A DNA stretch of 22,187 nt from Condylostoma magnum. Lineage: Eukaryota; Ciliophora; Heterotrichea; Heterotrichida; Condylostomatidae. A program made the position numbers and the translations under genes. The first letter of the stretch is position 1, and each line of letters begins with the position of its first letter. The DNA lies in contig CAKKTI010000190.1 of the NCBI GenBank assembly GCA_920105805.1, positions 7,396 to 29,582 on the forward strand, written 5' to 3'. This document shows, in pieces, positions 1 through 10,249 of this stretch. The notes beneath the pieces were generated by a model. It was given only the letters and a program-made list of their open reading frames with translations. It was not told the origin of the DNA and did not search any database.

Positions 1-554
1 GTTACATTAGGCATCAAGTCAATATTTCTAAACCTTTCCGCAACTAAGTACTGGGCCATCTTCCCTGCCACATTTCTCACGACAGCCCTTATGCTAGTAT
101 ACGCTGACATAAGCAGCAATGCTCCAGGATTCAGCTTGCTTGCAATCTGAGTAGCCGGGCCAGATCCTATAGATCTTCCGAAAACGATTATGTCCCTAGG
201 ATTACACTCTATAGTTTAGGTAAGATAAGCAAACACATTCTCAGCATCGTTTAAAATTTTCTGGGATGAACTCTCACCGGCGTAAATTCCATACCCAGGG
301 TACTCAACCGCTATTACATGTACTAGCAAAGTAGAGCGCAGATGATCCATCAACTCGTAGGCAAGGCCTATATCTTCAGCGTTCCCGTGGAAATAGATAA
401 GCAATTTGCTTGAACCTCTCGGGCATGTAAGATACAGACATGGAATGGGAGGGCCGTCGTGAATTATGCGGGGAATTCAAATTAACTCACCTGGGAAAGT
501 ATCAGCATCGTAGGATGACATAGGAGCTGGGAACAAAATGTTGTTTAATTCCAT
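1..554 (-). CDS. ABHD17: ABHD17-like alpha/beta hydrolase (3' end outside window)
   Basis: This is a serine hydrolase of the alpha/beta fold, closest to the ABHD17 group, whose animal members remove palmitate from membrane proteins. The window holds about the first 184 codons. It starts MELNNILFPAP, then has ELIWIPR (the W, residue 26, is UGA at 479-477), IPCLYL, the oxyanion-type strand LLIYFHGNAEDIG (from residue 51) and the nucleophile elbow GRSIGSG with Ser about residue 128. AVEYPGYGIY is also typical of the family. The Asp and His of the triad should lie in the missing part. UAA is read as Gln at residue 113. I chose this start because the FPAP..SY block just after it is, from memory, shared by ciliate relatives and lies upstream of any other Met. 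The gene is divergent from the TOG protein gene, with only 12 bases between the two start codons. Family call is strong; palmitoyl thioesterase activity is inference. Confidence 0.9.
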
Positions 555-566
555 CTTTTTGTATAA
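555..566. promoter_or_regulatory. 12-base divergent spacer between hydrolase and TOG gene starts
   Basis: This is the whole gap between the start codons of the leftward hydrolase gene and the rightward TOG gene. It is AT-rich (ctttttgtataa) and contains a TATA-like string. It is too short to hold two separate promoters, so promoter elements or transcription starts must overlap the neighbouring coding region, or a true start lies further in. The promoter role is inferred from position only. Confidence 0.3.
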
Positions 567-3488
567 ATGGAAGAGTAGTTATATTAAAATATAAATCAAT
601 TGCTGTTGAGGTCATTATTGACACAGCCTTCGGCATAAGAAGTGAAGGAAGTGGTGACGTTATAGGCCACAAATAATAATTTAGTATATTAGTCGTTGAG
701 ATTGCTGTAGAAAGTAATTTCAGTAAGTTTTATGCAGAGGAATTGAAGCTAATTGATGGAATTTATACCGTAGGTTGTATAGTGCTTAGGAAATGCGGAT
801 ACACTTATATCTAGGACTGCAATGAACTGTATTGCCTTATTCGCTAAAAATTGTCCTTAAGATGTTATTAAGGCTATAAAGGTAGGACTTAACTCGAAGA
901 AATCTGTATTAAAGCGATAGTGTTTAAGAGCTCTAAATATTCTTAAAAATAGACTTGATACTGAGATACTGTAATAAGTGCTAGAAATGATCAATGATCC
1001 TGAGTTAGGGTTGACAGCTTTGCACACTGCAAGAACTTTGATTATTGAAACTCCAAGGGAAGAGAATATTGAGGAAATTAAAGTATAAATTAATCAAAAG
1101 GAAAGCGAGATTATTACCGCTAGGAACCAGGAAGGGTTTTAGAACATTCCTACACATTTACCTGATTATATAAAAAGTTAATTAAGGGAAAACTCTACAG
1201 GAAATGGCAGAATACAAGCTTTGCAGTACTTAGCGGGGAGTCCGGGAAATATTAACGAGACTATCACTTATCTAAAAGTGTGTATAGATGATATTAATAG
1301 AAGAACTAATCAAGAAGCGTTAAAAACACTTAATATACTATTAGAAACTCTAGGAATTACTAGATAAGGTGATTTTTTCCCTTTATTTTTAAGAATTTTA
1401 AATAAACTTGGAGAAGATAGAATTCAAATAAGGAAATTAGCTTATAAGTGTATACTGCAATTCTTAAGAGAATACGGAGCAGATGAAGTCTTCCCTGAAT
1501 TAGTAAAAAAGTTAGAAAGCAGCAATTGGCATGAGCGTGAGGAAACCTTAAATGTTTTTATTTACTCCCTAACTGCTAAAAATACTACAATATACTACGA
1601 GTTTATTGATTTAGTAGAGCCGGTAAGTAAGCTTCTATAAGATAATAGAAGTAAACTTCGCTTTGTAGCCTTAGAAACCATTGCAGTGTTTGCAGAAAAC
1701 TGCGGTAGAGAAAATGTTTTAAGTAGAATTAAAGGAGATTTTAGTATATAAGAAAAAGTAAAGAATAGATTAAAAAAGAAATTACTACCGTCAGTTAATC
1801 ATGAAGGAACAGTTACACTACCTAAAGCAGCTCCTTTATCGGTTCCTATTCTAGGCTAAGGGTTTATTACTAGCCCTAATACTTTTAGGCACTAAACAAG
1901 AAATGATTTCAGGAGTCCTGCGGCTTCAGTAAGAGTTACACCTATAGATCCTAATATGGAGTAAAGTTGATTTAAAATTAGAAAAACACCTAGAGTGTAA
2001 TAGAATAAATAATAGTAATTAGAATAAACTATAGAAATTCCTAAAGTAGAGGAGGAGGTGAAGAAATAAGATGATGTATAATAGGAAGATATATAAGATG
2101 ATGTATAATAAGAGGATATATAATAAGAGGATAATGAATAGGCTGAACAATAGGTAATTTAAGTAAACAATGAAGCTGTTTATCTGGAGTAAGATGACCT
2201 CTAAGAATTAGATAGTCCATAAATCGAAATTGAAAGATGTATAAGCTCTGAGCCTACTGAATGGACTCAATAATTCGAAATACTCAACTTAATCAGAAGA
2301 TTATTAAAAAATCATACATAATCCTTTGATAGAACCAATTCTCATGCTTTAATGCAAAAAATAGGAAAATGAGCTGATAGTTTAAGGTCATCTTTGTCTA
2401 AAAATTCATTGATAGTAATTGAAGAGATGTTTCTATACATTCCTCTGCTATTAGAATAAGATCTAGAAGGTATAGCAAATTTACTACTTAGAAAAAGCAC
2501 AGATACAAATCAATTCATATCAAAAACCGCTGAAAAAGCCTTAGTTCAAATGGTTTAAAGCTCTAATGTAAATAAAATATGCTAGATTTTACTCTAAAAC
2601 GCATAATCAACACGTTCTGGACTTGTAAAGGCTAAAACTGGCCTTGGATTTAAATTAATCGCAGTTAAATTAGGAAGAGATATAGTTTTATAACGAGAAT
2701 TCAACAGAATATTACAACTAATGGCTGGTTTAATAACAGAAGCATCAGTTGAAGTAAGAAACTCGGCTAAAGCATTTTTCAGAGAATTGAATTCAATAAT
2801 CGGCGCAGATATGGCAAAATACTACAGAAGAGTTCTAAGTTACGAGCAAATTTAAACCATTTAAGAAACTTTAAACAGGCCTGATGCGGAATCTCCATTG
2901 AAAAGAATGAATAAAACTCCTTAATCAAAATTTCACAAAAAGGGTACTACAAATAATCAATAAATAGGAAAAATTTGTTTATTATTTGACTCTAAAAACT
3001 GAAAGCACAGAATGAAAGGCTTGCAAATGCTAACAGATGCGTTAGAAAAGGAAATAACACCAATAGCAATTGAGTGCTTAATAAAGTGTATTGAAGACAG
3101 GGAAGAGAAAATCACCAAGTAAGCATTATCATCAATTATCCAACTATCCAATCTAGAAGGTAATTTAACTGACTTATTCCCTCCAATCATAAACAAACTT
3201 GACTCAAGCAGTATTATAATAAGAGATTAGTCAATTGATACATGCAAGGCTTTAGTCAGAAGCATTGGAGCCGATAAATCATTACCCGTTATTATAAATA
3301 CCACGGTGTCCAATTAAGCAAAAGTATATAAAAATGAAATTCTAGTTGATTTAATTCCTCTAGTAAATGAGATAAGGCCATCCCTCCTACATAAGTACTT
3401 TATTCCATATATTCACAGCGAAGGAATCAGCGAAACTCAAGACCTAGTAGACGTATTGAACCAGTATATAGGCAACTCTTGGCTGTGA
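567..3488 (+). CDS. TOG/HEAT-repeat microtubule protein (CLASP/TOGARAM-like)
   Basis: A protein of about 973 residues made of HEAT-repeat helices arranged like TOG domains, the tubulin-binding modules of CLASP and of the ciliary protein TOGARAM/crescerin. An N-terminal array fills residues 1 to about 410, for example SRTAMNCIALFAKNCPQDV and SNWHEREETLNVFIYSL. A Gln/Glu/Asp-rich linker follows, then a second array near 560-770 and a third near 807-973 beginning FDSKNWKHRMKGLQML. The TOG-type Trp in that block is UGA (3000-3002), as are W60 (744-746) and the W at 2370-2372. Dozens of UAA/UAG codons are read as Gln. The start MEEQLYQNINQLLL opens the frame and no other Met is nearby. The likely stop is UGA 3486-3488, followed in frame by UAA twice within six codons. 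The 3' end faces the TMEM181-like gene 11 bases away. A role in cilia or cortical microtubules is inferred. Confidence 0.85.
723..737 (+). other. 15-nt intron-like string inside the TOG gene
   Basis: The string gtaagttttatgcag begins with an ideal 5' splice site, ends in cag, and has the 15-base length known for heterotrich spliceosomal introns. It is exactly five codons (V-S-F-M-Q) in the reading frame used, so the protein stays open whether or not it is removed. It lies in the loop between two HEAT helices, where the shorter product would also make sense. I kept it as coding sequence; the sequence alone cannot decide. Confidence 0.3.
2070..2140 (+). repeat. 27-base coding tandem repeat rich in reassigned codons
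   Basis: Two near-identical 27-base units (2070-2096 and 2097-2123), differing at about two positions, are followed by a partial third. They encode DDVQQEDIQ repeated, then QQEDNEQAEQQ. Every Gln in the units is UAA or UAG. The segment is the acidic linker between TOG arrays of the host gene, about residue 502 onward. Such a short perfect repeat suggests recent slippage and a length-variable linker. Confidence 0.8.
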
Positions 3489-3499
3489 AATTAATATAA

Positions 3500-4894
3500 C
3501 TAAATTCTGTTCTCATCGTTTTCATCAATTTCTTCAAACTCTTCTTCCATATGAAACTCTGCGATTTGTTACTCAAACTTTTACTCGTTTTCGTACTCGT
3601 CTAAAGTTGTCCTTGTGGGAACAAATAGGAACTGTAGCAAAAATACGTAGATGTTAAACATAGCTACAAAAGCTAGGTAAATAAATCCATCGTAAGGAAA
3701 TGGGGAAAATCCTCCAGCAGCAATTCCTATTAAAGCCATAATCAGCATTGAAATGTTGAAAAATGTTATAAATGCCTTGCGTTTTGAAGCTGTTTTTAAT
3801 AATGGGCAAGCCATTATAACCATTACTATTATCCATATGATATAAATAATCAGCATGGCTATTAGGGCATACAAAGTGTTTTGAACTTCCTCTGAAAGTC
3901 CATGCTCTCCTACCATTGGACTTGCCTTTGATTCTATATTGATGTAAATATAAATCGACATAACTAAGCAGATTATTATCAATGTGAGGAAACACTGTAT
4001 TATTAAGCCTGCTAAGGATTTCCAGGAAGGAGTGTGAAGGGTTCTTAAAAATACACCGCAGAATATCAGAATAGCCCCTAGGAATTAGGTCACACATAGA
4101 ACTGATATACCACTCCAGAACTCATTAGGATGGTGAATATTTACAGCTTGTAAAGGCTCATTAAAGAAAAACAAAGACAAACTTAGTCCTAATATATACC
4201 GAGTCTCTATGGGTCAGTATACAATTGACAGTCTTTTGAGTTAAACTATGTAAAAAGCTGTAAGCAGGACAGTTAAAGTCATAAACAAGTACTTTATCGT
4301 CAGTGTGTACTTAGTAAATTCAGTATTAACCACTCCAATTTAAAACTCAAGATTGTCTACGTTTATTGGAGAATGCAGTGTAACTTTAAAATCGTATTCT
4401 TAGTACTCTAAATAAGGCTCATAAGCTACAAGTATATTATCGCAATATTCCTCATCACAGTATATATCAAACTCATCTCTTTCATCTAGGCTCAAATACT
4501 CCGATATGTAATTGCCACTATCTCTAGCTCTCACAGTTAAACCAAGATCGACCTTTTCATCAATGTCTTATTCACTGTGAGGAGTTATCATCAAAAATAC
4601 AAACTGATTGTAGTCCTCTAGATCCTTTATACTACCAAATCAGGCAGGGCTATGATGAGAAAAGTTTAGATCCCAGCAATCCTGTGAGTCATAAGTAGTT
4701 GTATTTGATGGACATCTATAGATTTTACTCTCATGCATATCGAACATGTCCGGGGAGAATAGTGCGGCGATGAAAAATATAACAAAGATCCAAAAAGCAG
4801 AACACATACTAATTGTAATTTAAGCTCGACTCAGGGTTTCTAAGCGAAGCTTTATACGTCTATTTATGTCTTACTCATCATTTTCCTAGTGCAT
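3500..4894 (-). CDS. TMEM181/Wntless-like multipass membrane protein
   Basis: About 464 residues. A short basic cytosolic start (MHQENDEQDINRRIKLRLE) leads into a hydrophobic segment, CSAFWIFVIFFIAALF, from residue 31. An acidic, Cys-containing luminal or extracellular domain follows, then about seven membrane helices from residue 215 to the C-terminus. The helix start YWPIETRYILGLSLSLFFFNEPL and the last segment ending VAMFNIYVFLLQFLFVPT resemble human TMEM181 and the Wntless-type membrane domain, recalled from memory. UGA encodes W in PAWFG and VYWPIE. The tail is very acidic (EEEFEEIDENDENR). The end is taken as UAG at 3502-3500, with UAA three codons later. Reading on to the first UGA would overlap the TOG gene by about 50 bases, which I consider less likely. 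An alternative start is the internal Met30 at 4807. The 5' end follows the lipocalin stop by about 32 bases on the same strand. Likely a trafficking or sorting protein. Confidence 0.8.
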
Positions 4895-4926
4895 ATTAAT
4901 TATTATAAAGCTAATTACTAACTAAA

Positions 4927-5457
4927 CTAACTGCATCCGTACTGGTCGACATATATGAGCATATCATCATCCAAGTTAGTTACTTGAGTTATTAGATTGT
5001 TATCAATATCAACGTCTAGGTTCCTGTTTCTTCCTAGAATCCAGCCATATTCATAGTGATACAGTCCCCAAGAGCTACAAGTGAATACCACTGCATAAGT
5101 TTTATAGTCAGTATCAAGAACTCTATAGCTTGAATAAGGTTGGAAATAGCTGAACTTGACATAGCACTGTCCAGTACCATCAGCATCGCAATAAGCCCAT
5201 CCTTCAGCTGACTCAGGCCCACTGAAAGTTTCTTATGAGTTCAATACTGTGATATATCCATCAGATCTTTAAGTGTACTAAGCTTTATTACAATCTCCAG
5301 TCTCATAGGGCATGTCCTGAGTACGTATTATTTCAACCCAAGTACCCAAATATTCTTACAAGTCAAAATTTTAAACGACTGGGGTCTCAGGACAAGAACC
5401 CCAGAAAAAGTTCGCTGACACAGAGGTCAAGAGAACTGAAATCAGTGGAAGTGACAT
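4927..5457 (-). CDS. Secreted lipocalin, copy 1
   Basis: A small-ligand carrier of the lipocalin fold, 176 residues. A signal peptide (MSLPLISVLLTSVSA) is followed by the lipocalin signature: CPETPVV, then NFDLQEYLGTWVEIIR. The usual GxWY has V in place of Y here. Later blocks match the apolipoprotein D/Blc type: AEGWAYCDADGTGQCYVKF, SSYRVLDTDYKTYAVVFTC, and a late Cys (DQYGC). Six Cys positions are shared with the other two copies in this window and probably form disulfides. Gln codons in LQEYLG are UAA. The coding end is taken as UAG at 4929-4927, followed in frame by UAG and UAA within four codons. Without an UAR stop the frame would run about 60 bases into the next gene. All Trp codons here are UGG. 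It sits downstream of copy 2 on the same strand, 158 bases away. The ligand is unknown. Confidence 0.88.
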
Positions 5458-5615
5458 ATTTATTTTCTTCAACAATAATAATGTGGATTATATACTGATG
5501 ATATGCATTAAGATATAAGCTTGTATTGACTTATGTACCAGCAAGGCATTGGATAGTTCTTTTGAATTAAAATGTAACCTAAAAATAAACAAGTAAATCA
5601 GTAATCTAGCATTAC

Positions 5616-6164
5616 CTAATTATCAATGCATCCTTCAATATCAGTTAACTGGAAGTCACTTCCAACTAAATCGGTGTTTTGGGTGAAAATATTATCATTT
5701 AAATTGGCATCAACACTCAGATCTCTTACTAATTTCCAAGCATATTCTGCTCTATAAAGTCCCCATAGAATTTCAGTGCAAGAATACACGTAAGTATAAG
5801 ATGTGTAATCAGTTTCCAAGACTCTGTAGTCTCCCCAAGGTGCGAATTTAGAGAATCTAACATAGCATTGGCCCTCTCCATCATCTTCGCAGTAGGCCTC
5901 ACCATTAGCAGATTCTATTTTACCGTTTTCTTGTTATGAGTTGACTACTGTGACGGTACTGTCATTATTTAATGTGTAGTTAGCTTGTACGCAGTGATTA
6001 CCTTGGAATGGATTTCCTATGGTTGTGAATTTTTAGTACCACTTGCCCATGTAGCTCTTTATGTCAAAGTCTTCTTAGACGGGAAGGTCACTTGGGCACT
6101 TGGCAAACCAAGTACTGATGGATTGAGACATAACTATTAGTGATATAATTAAAACTATCTTCAT
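5616..6164 (-). CDS. Secreted lipocalin, copy 2
   Basis: A lipocalin paralogue of 182 residues, tandem to copy 1 and about as long as copy 3. A signal peptide (MKIVLIISLIVMSQSIS) leads into KCPSDLPVQEDFDIKSYMGKWYQKF, which carries the classic GKWY motif. Further family blocks are GEAYCEDDGEGQCYVRF, DYRVLETDYTSYTYVYSC and the terminal EGCIDN. The residue after GKWY is encoded by UAA (Gln). The six Cys match the other copies. UAG at 5618-5616 is taken as the stop; a UGA lies six codons later, so the last few residues are uncertain. The 158 bases between this gene and copy 1 hold no gene I can support. The arrangement points to tandem duplication followed by clear divergence. It is likely exported or sent to the endomembrane system. 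Confidence 0.88.
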
Positions 6165-6568
6165 TTTATTTGTTCTACACTGGTTGATTTTGGGGTTTAT
6201 AAGCTAAATTTGTGGCTGAGAACAAATTAAAGGTTTTAGGAAAGAATTAAGGTGTTTTGGTAAATAGTGCAGGGATATGTGAAGGCTTAAATTAATAAGG
6301 GATTAATAGGAAATATAAGGTGTTCATAATGGTAGAAGATTGGAAGTTAAATGTTGACAGTAATTACAGTTATTCAAATTTTCTGAATAAGAACGCTGTA
6401 TACTATATAAGCATCAAATTTAAGGATCTGTTATGCTAGTGTATTATGATTACTAAAAAGATATAGTTTTGTAAAAGTTAACAGATTTTTATACGAAGAT
6501 GCAATTATAAATAAATGTACTTATTATTAAATAGAAAGCTTTTACAACAACTTATACTTTAACTATTA
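6165..6568. other. 404-base gap with no convincing gene
   Basis: The longest stretch without a supported gene. It lies upstream of lipocalin copy 2 and downstream of the RAD54B-like gene. The plus strand between 6165 and about 6350 is richer in G than the neighbouring non-coding DNA, with runs such as ttttgggg and ggaaagaattaagg, while the rest is plain AT-rich sequence. One plus frame is open for about 80 codons and contains VLVNSAG, like a short-chain dehydrogenase motif, but the rest of that family is absent. It probably contains the promoter for lipocalin copy 2 and the 3' untranslated region of the RAD54B-like gene. Confidence 0.5.
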
Positions 6569-8884
6569 TTAATTATCCACTTTATCATCATAAAATAACT
6601 TCTCCCTAACTTGTATAGCTTTTAAACTCTTTTATTCCTTTTTAAGCTTGCCTGTTTTTATCTCTGACATATCTATAAAGGTAGAATTTTAAGTTAAAAG
6701 TCTTACAATTTCAATTTCCTCCATACTAGTAGATAATAAGCTCTACTACAATTCCTCATCACTCTAATTAAAGCTTTAACATTTTTCGTGGAGTTAAAGC
6801 AATTAAAACATGAAATCTTTAGTGAATTTAGGTATATTAGTTTTTGAATCAACTATAGTATCAGAAAGACTCGTTTTAGCCATTTATCTTTGAAAGATTA
6901 CTTCTTCTAGTGTTCCGGAAGAAACTAATCTATATACAAACACCTCTCTTGTCTGTCCCTGTCTCCATATGCGTCCAATTACTTACTTATCAATACTAGG
7001 ATTCCAATCAGGCTCCATAATGATCAGTCTATTTGCCCCTATTAGATTCAATCCTACTCCTCCTGCCTTTGTGCTCAACAGCAATATCTTAGCCTCTCCT
7101 TTGTTAAAATCCTTTACTATTGGAAATCTTTGTATTATTGGAACTTATCCATCAAGTCTCAGAAACTTTTGATCCTTATATACTAAAAACTGCTAAATTA
7201 TATCTAGAAAGGATGTATAAGATGATGTTATAATAATCTACTCCCCATTCTATAAAGTGCTTTCGACAATTTTATACATCAACTTAATTTTATTGCAGTG
7301 AATACTTTTATCCTTATTCTTTAACTGTGACTTAGAGTAAAGTTTCCTCAACTGATTAATCAGTATAAAAAGAGTTCCTCTGTTTGAATCATTTTTATAT
7401 ATGAAATCAGGATGTGAGTTAATCTGTTTGCATAGATTAATCAACGCGAATGCCCAAGATACCATCCCATGTTATTTAGCCTTTATAGCTAAGTTACTAT
7501 TCAAAACCTAGCCTTACATTTCTCGTTATATCTAAGTCAAAGGACAAAAGATAACATATTCATGCTTATTAGGCTGATTACTTTCTAAAACAATCTCAGT
7601 CCTTCTTAAAATGAATTGATCAACAATTAGTTTTAACTCATCAGCTATTTTATAAGTCTTTTTCAAATCATAAGCTTACACGTCCATATGCTAAGCCTCT
7701 TCAAGCTTTTTACCATATCTGATTTTAAAAAGACTGTAATTACCCAGTATTCCAGGATTAACAAAGTCAATGCATGAGAAAAACTCGTTTAGGTTGTTTT
7801 GCATAGGAGTACCCGTGAGTATTACACGTTTTAGGGTTTTAAACTCCAGCAGTTTCTTATACGACTAGGTAGTTTAGTTCTTTAATCTGTGCCCCTCGTC
7901 ACAAACAATCAAATCGCAATAATTCTAGACAAGAGACACCTAGGTTCTTAATGTCTCATAGTTTACAATCAAACAGCAATACTAAGTGGCTTTGAAATGA
8001 TTGATTGCCTCTATTTTCTACTTAGGAGTTCCAATGCATTGAATGGGGTTTAGTTGTTGGGTAAGTCCCCATTTCTTTGCCTCAGCTCCCCAGTTCTATA
8101 TAACACTAGCTGGCACGCAGAAAATTACACGTTTTATGAAGGTTTAAGCATTGAATAAGCAGTGGACTAATGTAAGGCTAGTTAAGGTTTTTCCAAGTCC
8201 CATTACATCAGCCAGAATGCATCCTTGGATATTAGGCCCTCTTTTGCCTGATAGGCATTAATACATAAACTCAACTCCTTCTATTTAATAGTAATGCAGT
8301 TGGTTGTAAACTTATTGTGTTATAAAGATTTTGTTAGCTTGGTCTATGACATAGGCGTTTTCTGGAATATCTGAATTACCCTTGATTTCCTCTATATTAA
8401 TTGCTCTATGGAAACATCTTTTTGATGCGAAGTCGTAGGGGGGTATTGGCTTTTCCTTGATTATATATAATGTTGTTGTTTCAAAATCTCTATTGTAAAG
8501 AGCGTCAGAGAGTCTCCCAATATATCGCTCTAGACAGTTTTCCGTAATATCTCAAATTGTTGTATATCCATTTCTGATCTCGGCAATACCGCGCTTTAAG
8601 TGATCTTAATTAAAATACTTGTATTTTATCTACCAGTATGGTCTTCCAGAGTCTATTACATTAAATTACTTTCTTACTGATTTGTCTTAATTATCATCCT
8701 CTAAGATAGTTTAATTAGTTTGCATGAAATTCTCAGTAATTTTAGCTTACTCACTTTACTTTTATTTAGTCAGTGTGTTTAGAATATCAGTTGTAGAGCT
8801 ATTAGTTTCTTGATTTGAATCATCCGTCATTGAAGTGTTTTTAAAGTTAAATTCAGGAGAATGGATACCGGTTAAATCTTCCAT
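6569..8884 (-). CDS. RAD54B: RAD54B-like SNF2 DNA translocase
   Basis: A DNA-dependent ATPase of the SNF2 superfamily, about 771 residues, of the type that helps RAD51 in homologous recombination. Motifs in order: Q motif YYQIEGVEF near 200 (the Q is UAA, 8287-8285); Walker A ILADVMGLGKT near 225, with V where relatives usually have E; VIFCVPASVIQNW; Walker B VCDEGHRLKN near 330; LTGTPMQNNLNEFF; DFVNPGILG; FILRRTE; STKAGGVGLNLIGANRLI; DWNPSIDKQVIGRIWRQGQ near 635 (Q by UAA, 6985-6983). The N-terminal domain, with IGR and DFASKRCF, recalls RAD54B rather than RAD54L. UGA encodes W111 in TIWDI. The stop is taken as UAA at 6571-6569, the first of three consecutive stop-type codons (UAA UAA UAG). 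No in-frame UGA follows for nearly 200 bases. The upstream acyltransferase gene lies in the same reading frame. Function in repair or meiosis is inferred from the family. Confidence 0.9.
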
Positions 8885-8935
8885 TTAAATTATTTAAATC
8901 TAGTATTTTTAGTTAGATTAAACATTATTACATAA

Positions 8936-9688
8936 CTATTTTTCTAGATTTGATATTTGAAGCTGATTATCTTCTATAATTTTGTTCAGATTTTAATCTA
9001 GTTATTGAGTTTAGGGAACAACGGGGAAATTTCTCTTACTTTAAATGTATTAATATGTAGTTAATCCTTTGGATTTTAGTCAAATATGGAATGCTAATAA
9101 GTAGATACTTACAGTTAATATAATGACGGATAAAGAGCTTTATATTGTAATTAAAACAATATTTAGCTCTTGTAGATTATTTTCTACTAGCCATTATTCA
9201 TCTAATTCAATAACACTTTACTAATCTTCCAGTAATATTAATATAACTGCCAATACATGTCCCATTTGCATAATCAACAATCCTAATAAAAGTAGTATAA
9301 ATCACTTATAATTTTTACTTCCTATACAGTTATTAACTCATTTGCAATGGTGATCAAAATCTTTTACACATTTATTACAAACTTTACAGTGTTTACTCCC
9401 TTAACTCACATAAAAATTGCATATATCACACATAGCAATATCTAAGTTATGTAAAGATATTGAAACGTTTTCCTAATTGAATAATAAAGGAGCAGCTGAA
9501 TCTATTACCAAGCAGTTAAAGTAGGCTACAATAAAGATCAAAATAACAGTCCCATATGAAGCAAATAAATACTACATATCTTCAAAATCTATCAGAAATA
9601 CTACTTAAATACCAATCTAAGACATCAAAACCAATCCTAACGCAACTTATTAGCAGTTTCAAGGACAACTTAGTCCATTTTTGCGCAT
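8936..9688 (-). CDS. DHHC-type protein S-acyltransferase
   Basis: A membrane enzyme of about 250 residues that attaches palmitate to Cys residues of target proteins. Two hydrophobic segments (QQVALGLVLMSQIGIQVVFLI and GTVILIFIVAYFNCLVI) precede the Cys-rich domain C-x2-C...[26 protein letters not shown]. DHHC lies at about 112-115. The invariant W of HHCxWVNNC (residue 117) is UGA at 9340-9338, and CPWNC, YKWF and HIWLK also use UGA, giving four UGA to one UGG. Two more membrane segments follow, then the TTYxYI motif close to the family's TTxE. The end is uncertain: UAG at 8938-8936 is the first of seven UAG/UAA codons in the final 18 codons before the next gene's ATG, which is in the same frame. 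It is divergent from the EF-hand gene with a 17-base spacer. Substrates are unknown. Confidence 0.88.
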
Positions 9689-9705
9689 TTTTACTAGTAA
9701 AAATT
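9689..9705. promoter_or_regulatory. 17-base divergent spacer between DHHC and EF-hand gene starts
   Basis: The sequence ttttactagtaaaaatt is all that separates the two opposed start codons, and it contains the near-palindrome tttactagtaaa. It must belong to both 5' regions. Its small size implies leaders of only a few bases, or transcription starting inside the opposite gene. The promoter role is inferred from position. Confidence 0.35.
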
Positions 9706-10191
9706 ATGGGAGAAAACTTTTAATTCAGTGATTACCAAAAGGCGGAGCTTGAAAATGCTTTTAAACTTTTTAACCCTGATTCCAGAGGCAAAATTTCTAT
9801 AAATTCAGTAAAAGCTATGCTAGGTAATCTAGAAATGCAGTTATAGCATAATGATAATCCGATTTAAAATACCACTGAGGATTTATTCCCTAACGGATAA
9901 TCTGAATGTGATTTTGATGAGTTCATAAAAATAATAGAGAATATACTAAATGATCCAGAATAGAGAGAAAAGTCAATGATGCACACTTTTAGGCTGATGG
10001 ATTAAAATAGATCAGGTTATATTGATAAGCACGATCTAATGGTAACTGCTAATCTGCTCGGGGAAAGAATCTCAGACGAAGAAGAGGCACAAAGAATGAT
10101 AAATCGTATAGATAGAGAGGAAAATCGTCTTAGTTATAAAAGTTTGAAAGACTATTTCACTAGGGAGATTGACAGAGAGGCTTCCCCATAG
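9706..10191 (+). CDS. EF-hand protein, centrin/calmodulin-like
   Basis: A 161-residue protein with the two-lobed plan of centrin or calmodulin. The first hand (AFKLFNPDSRGKISINSV, from about residue 20) is degenerate, as position 1 of the loop is N. The second (FPNGQSECDFDEFIKII) is partial. The third, DQNRSGYIDKHD at 99-110, is the best calcium loop: D at 1, N at 3, S at 5, Y at 7, and D instead of E at 12. The fourth (DREENRLSYKSL) is weak. The sequence LGERISDEEEAQRMINRID is centrin-like. Ciliate centrins act in basal bodies and contractile fibres, so such a role is possible but inferred. There is no Trp. The stop is taken as UAG at 10189-10191, followed at once by UAA and then UAA two codons on. 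The next in-frame UGA is well inside the following lipocalin gene, so UAG or UAA must end it. Confidence 0.85.
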
Positions 10192-10249
10192 TAATTATAA
10201 GTGTTTTGTATTAATTTAAATCAGCCTTTTATGTCCATCTTTATAAGTA

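Noticed and set aside
774-789. A 16-base GT..AG intron in the TOG gene
   Set aside because: The frame from ATG 567 reads straight through this site as a good HEAT helix (FIPQVVQCLGNADT), so no intron is needed.
3654-4097. A second minus-strand frame overlapping the TMEM181-like gene
   Set aside because: Its sequence matches no family and lies across the strongly patterned membrane helices of the other frame; it is a shadow.
6165-6430. Plus-strand frame containing VLVNSAG, resembling a short-chain dehydrogenase
   Set aside because: Only this one motif fits. No Rossmann glycine motif, catalytic YxxxK or start codon is visible, and open frames of 80 codons are common when only UGA could interrupt them.
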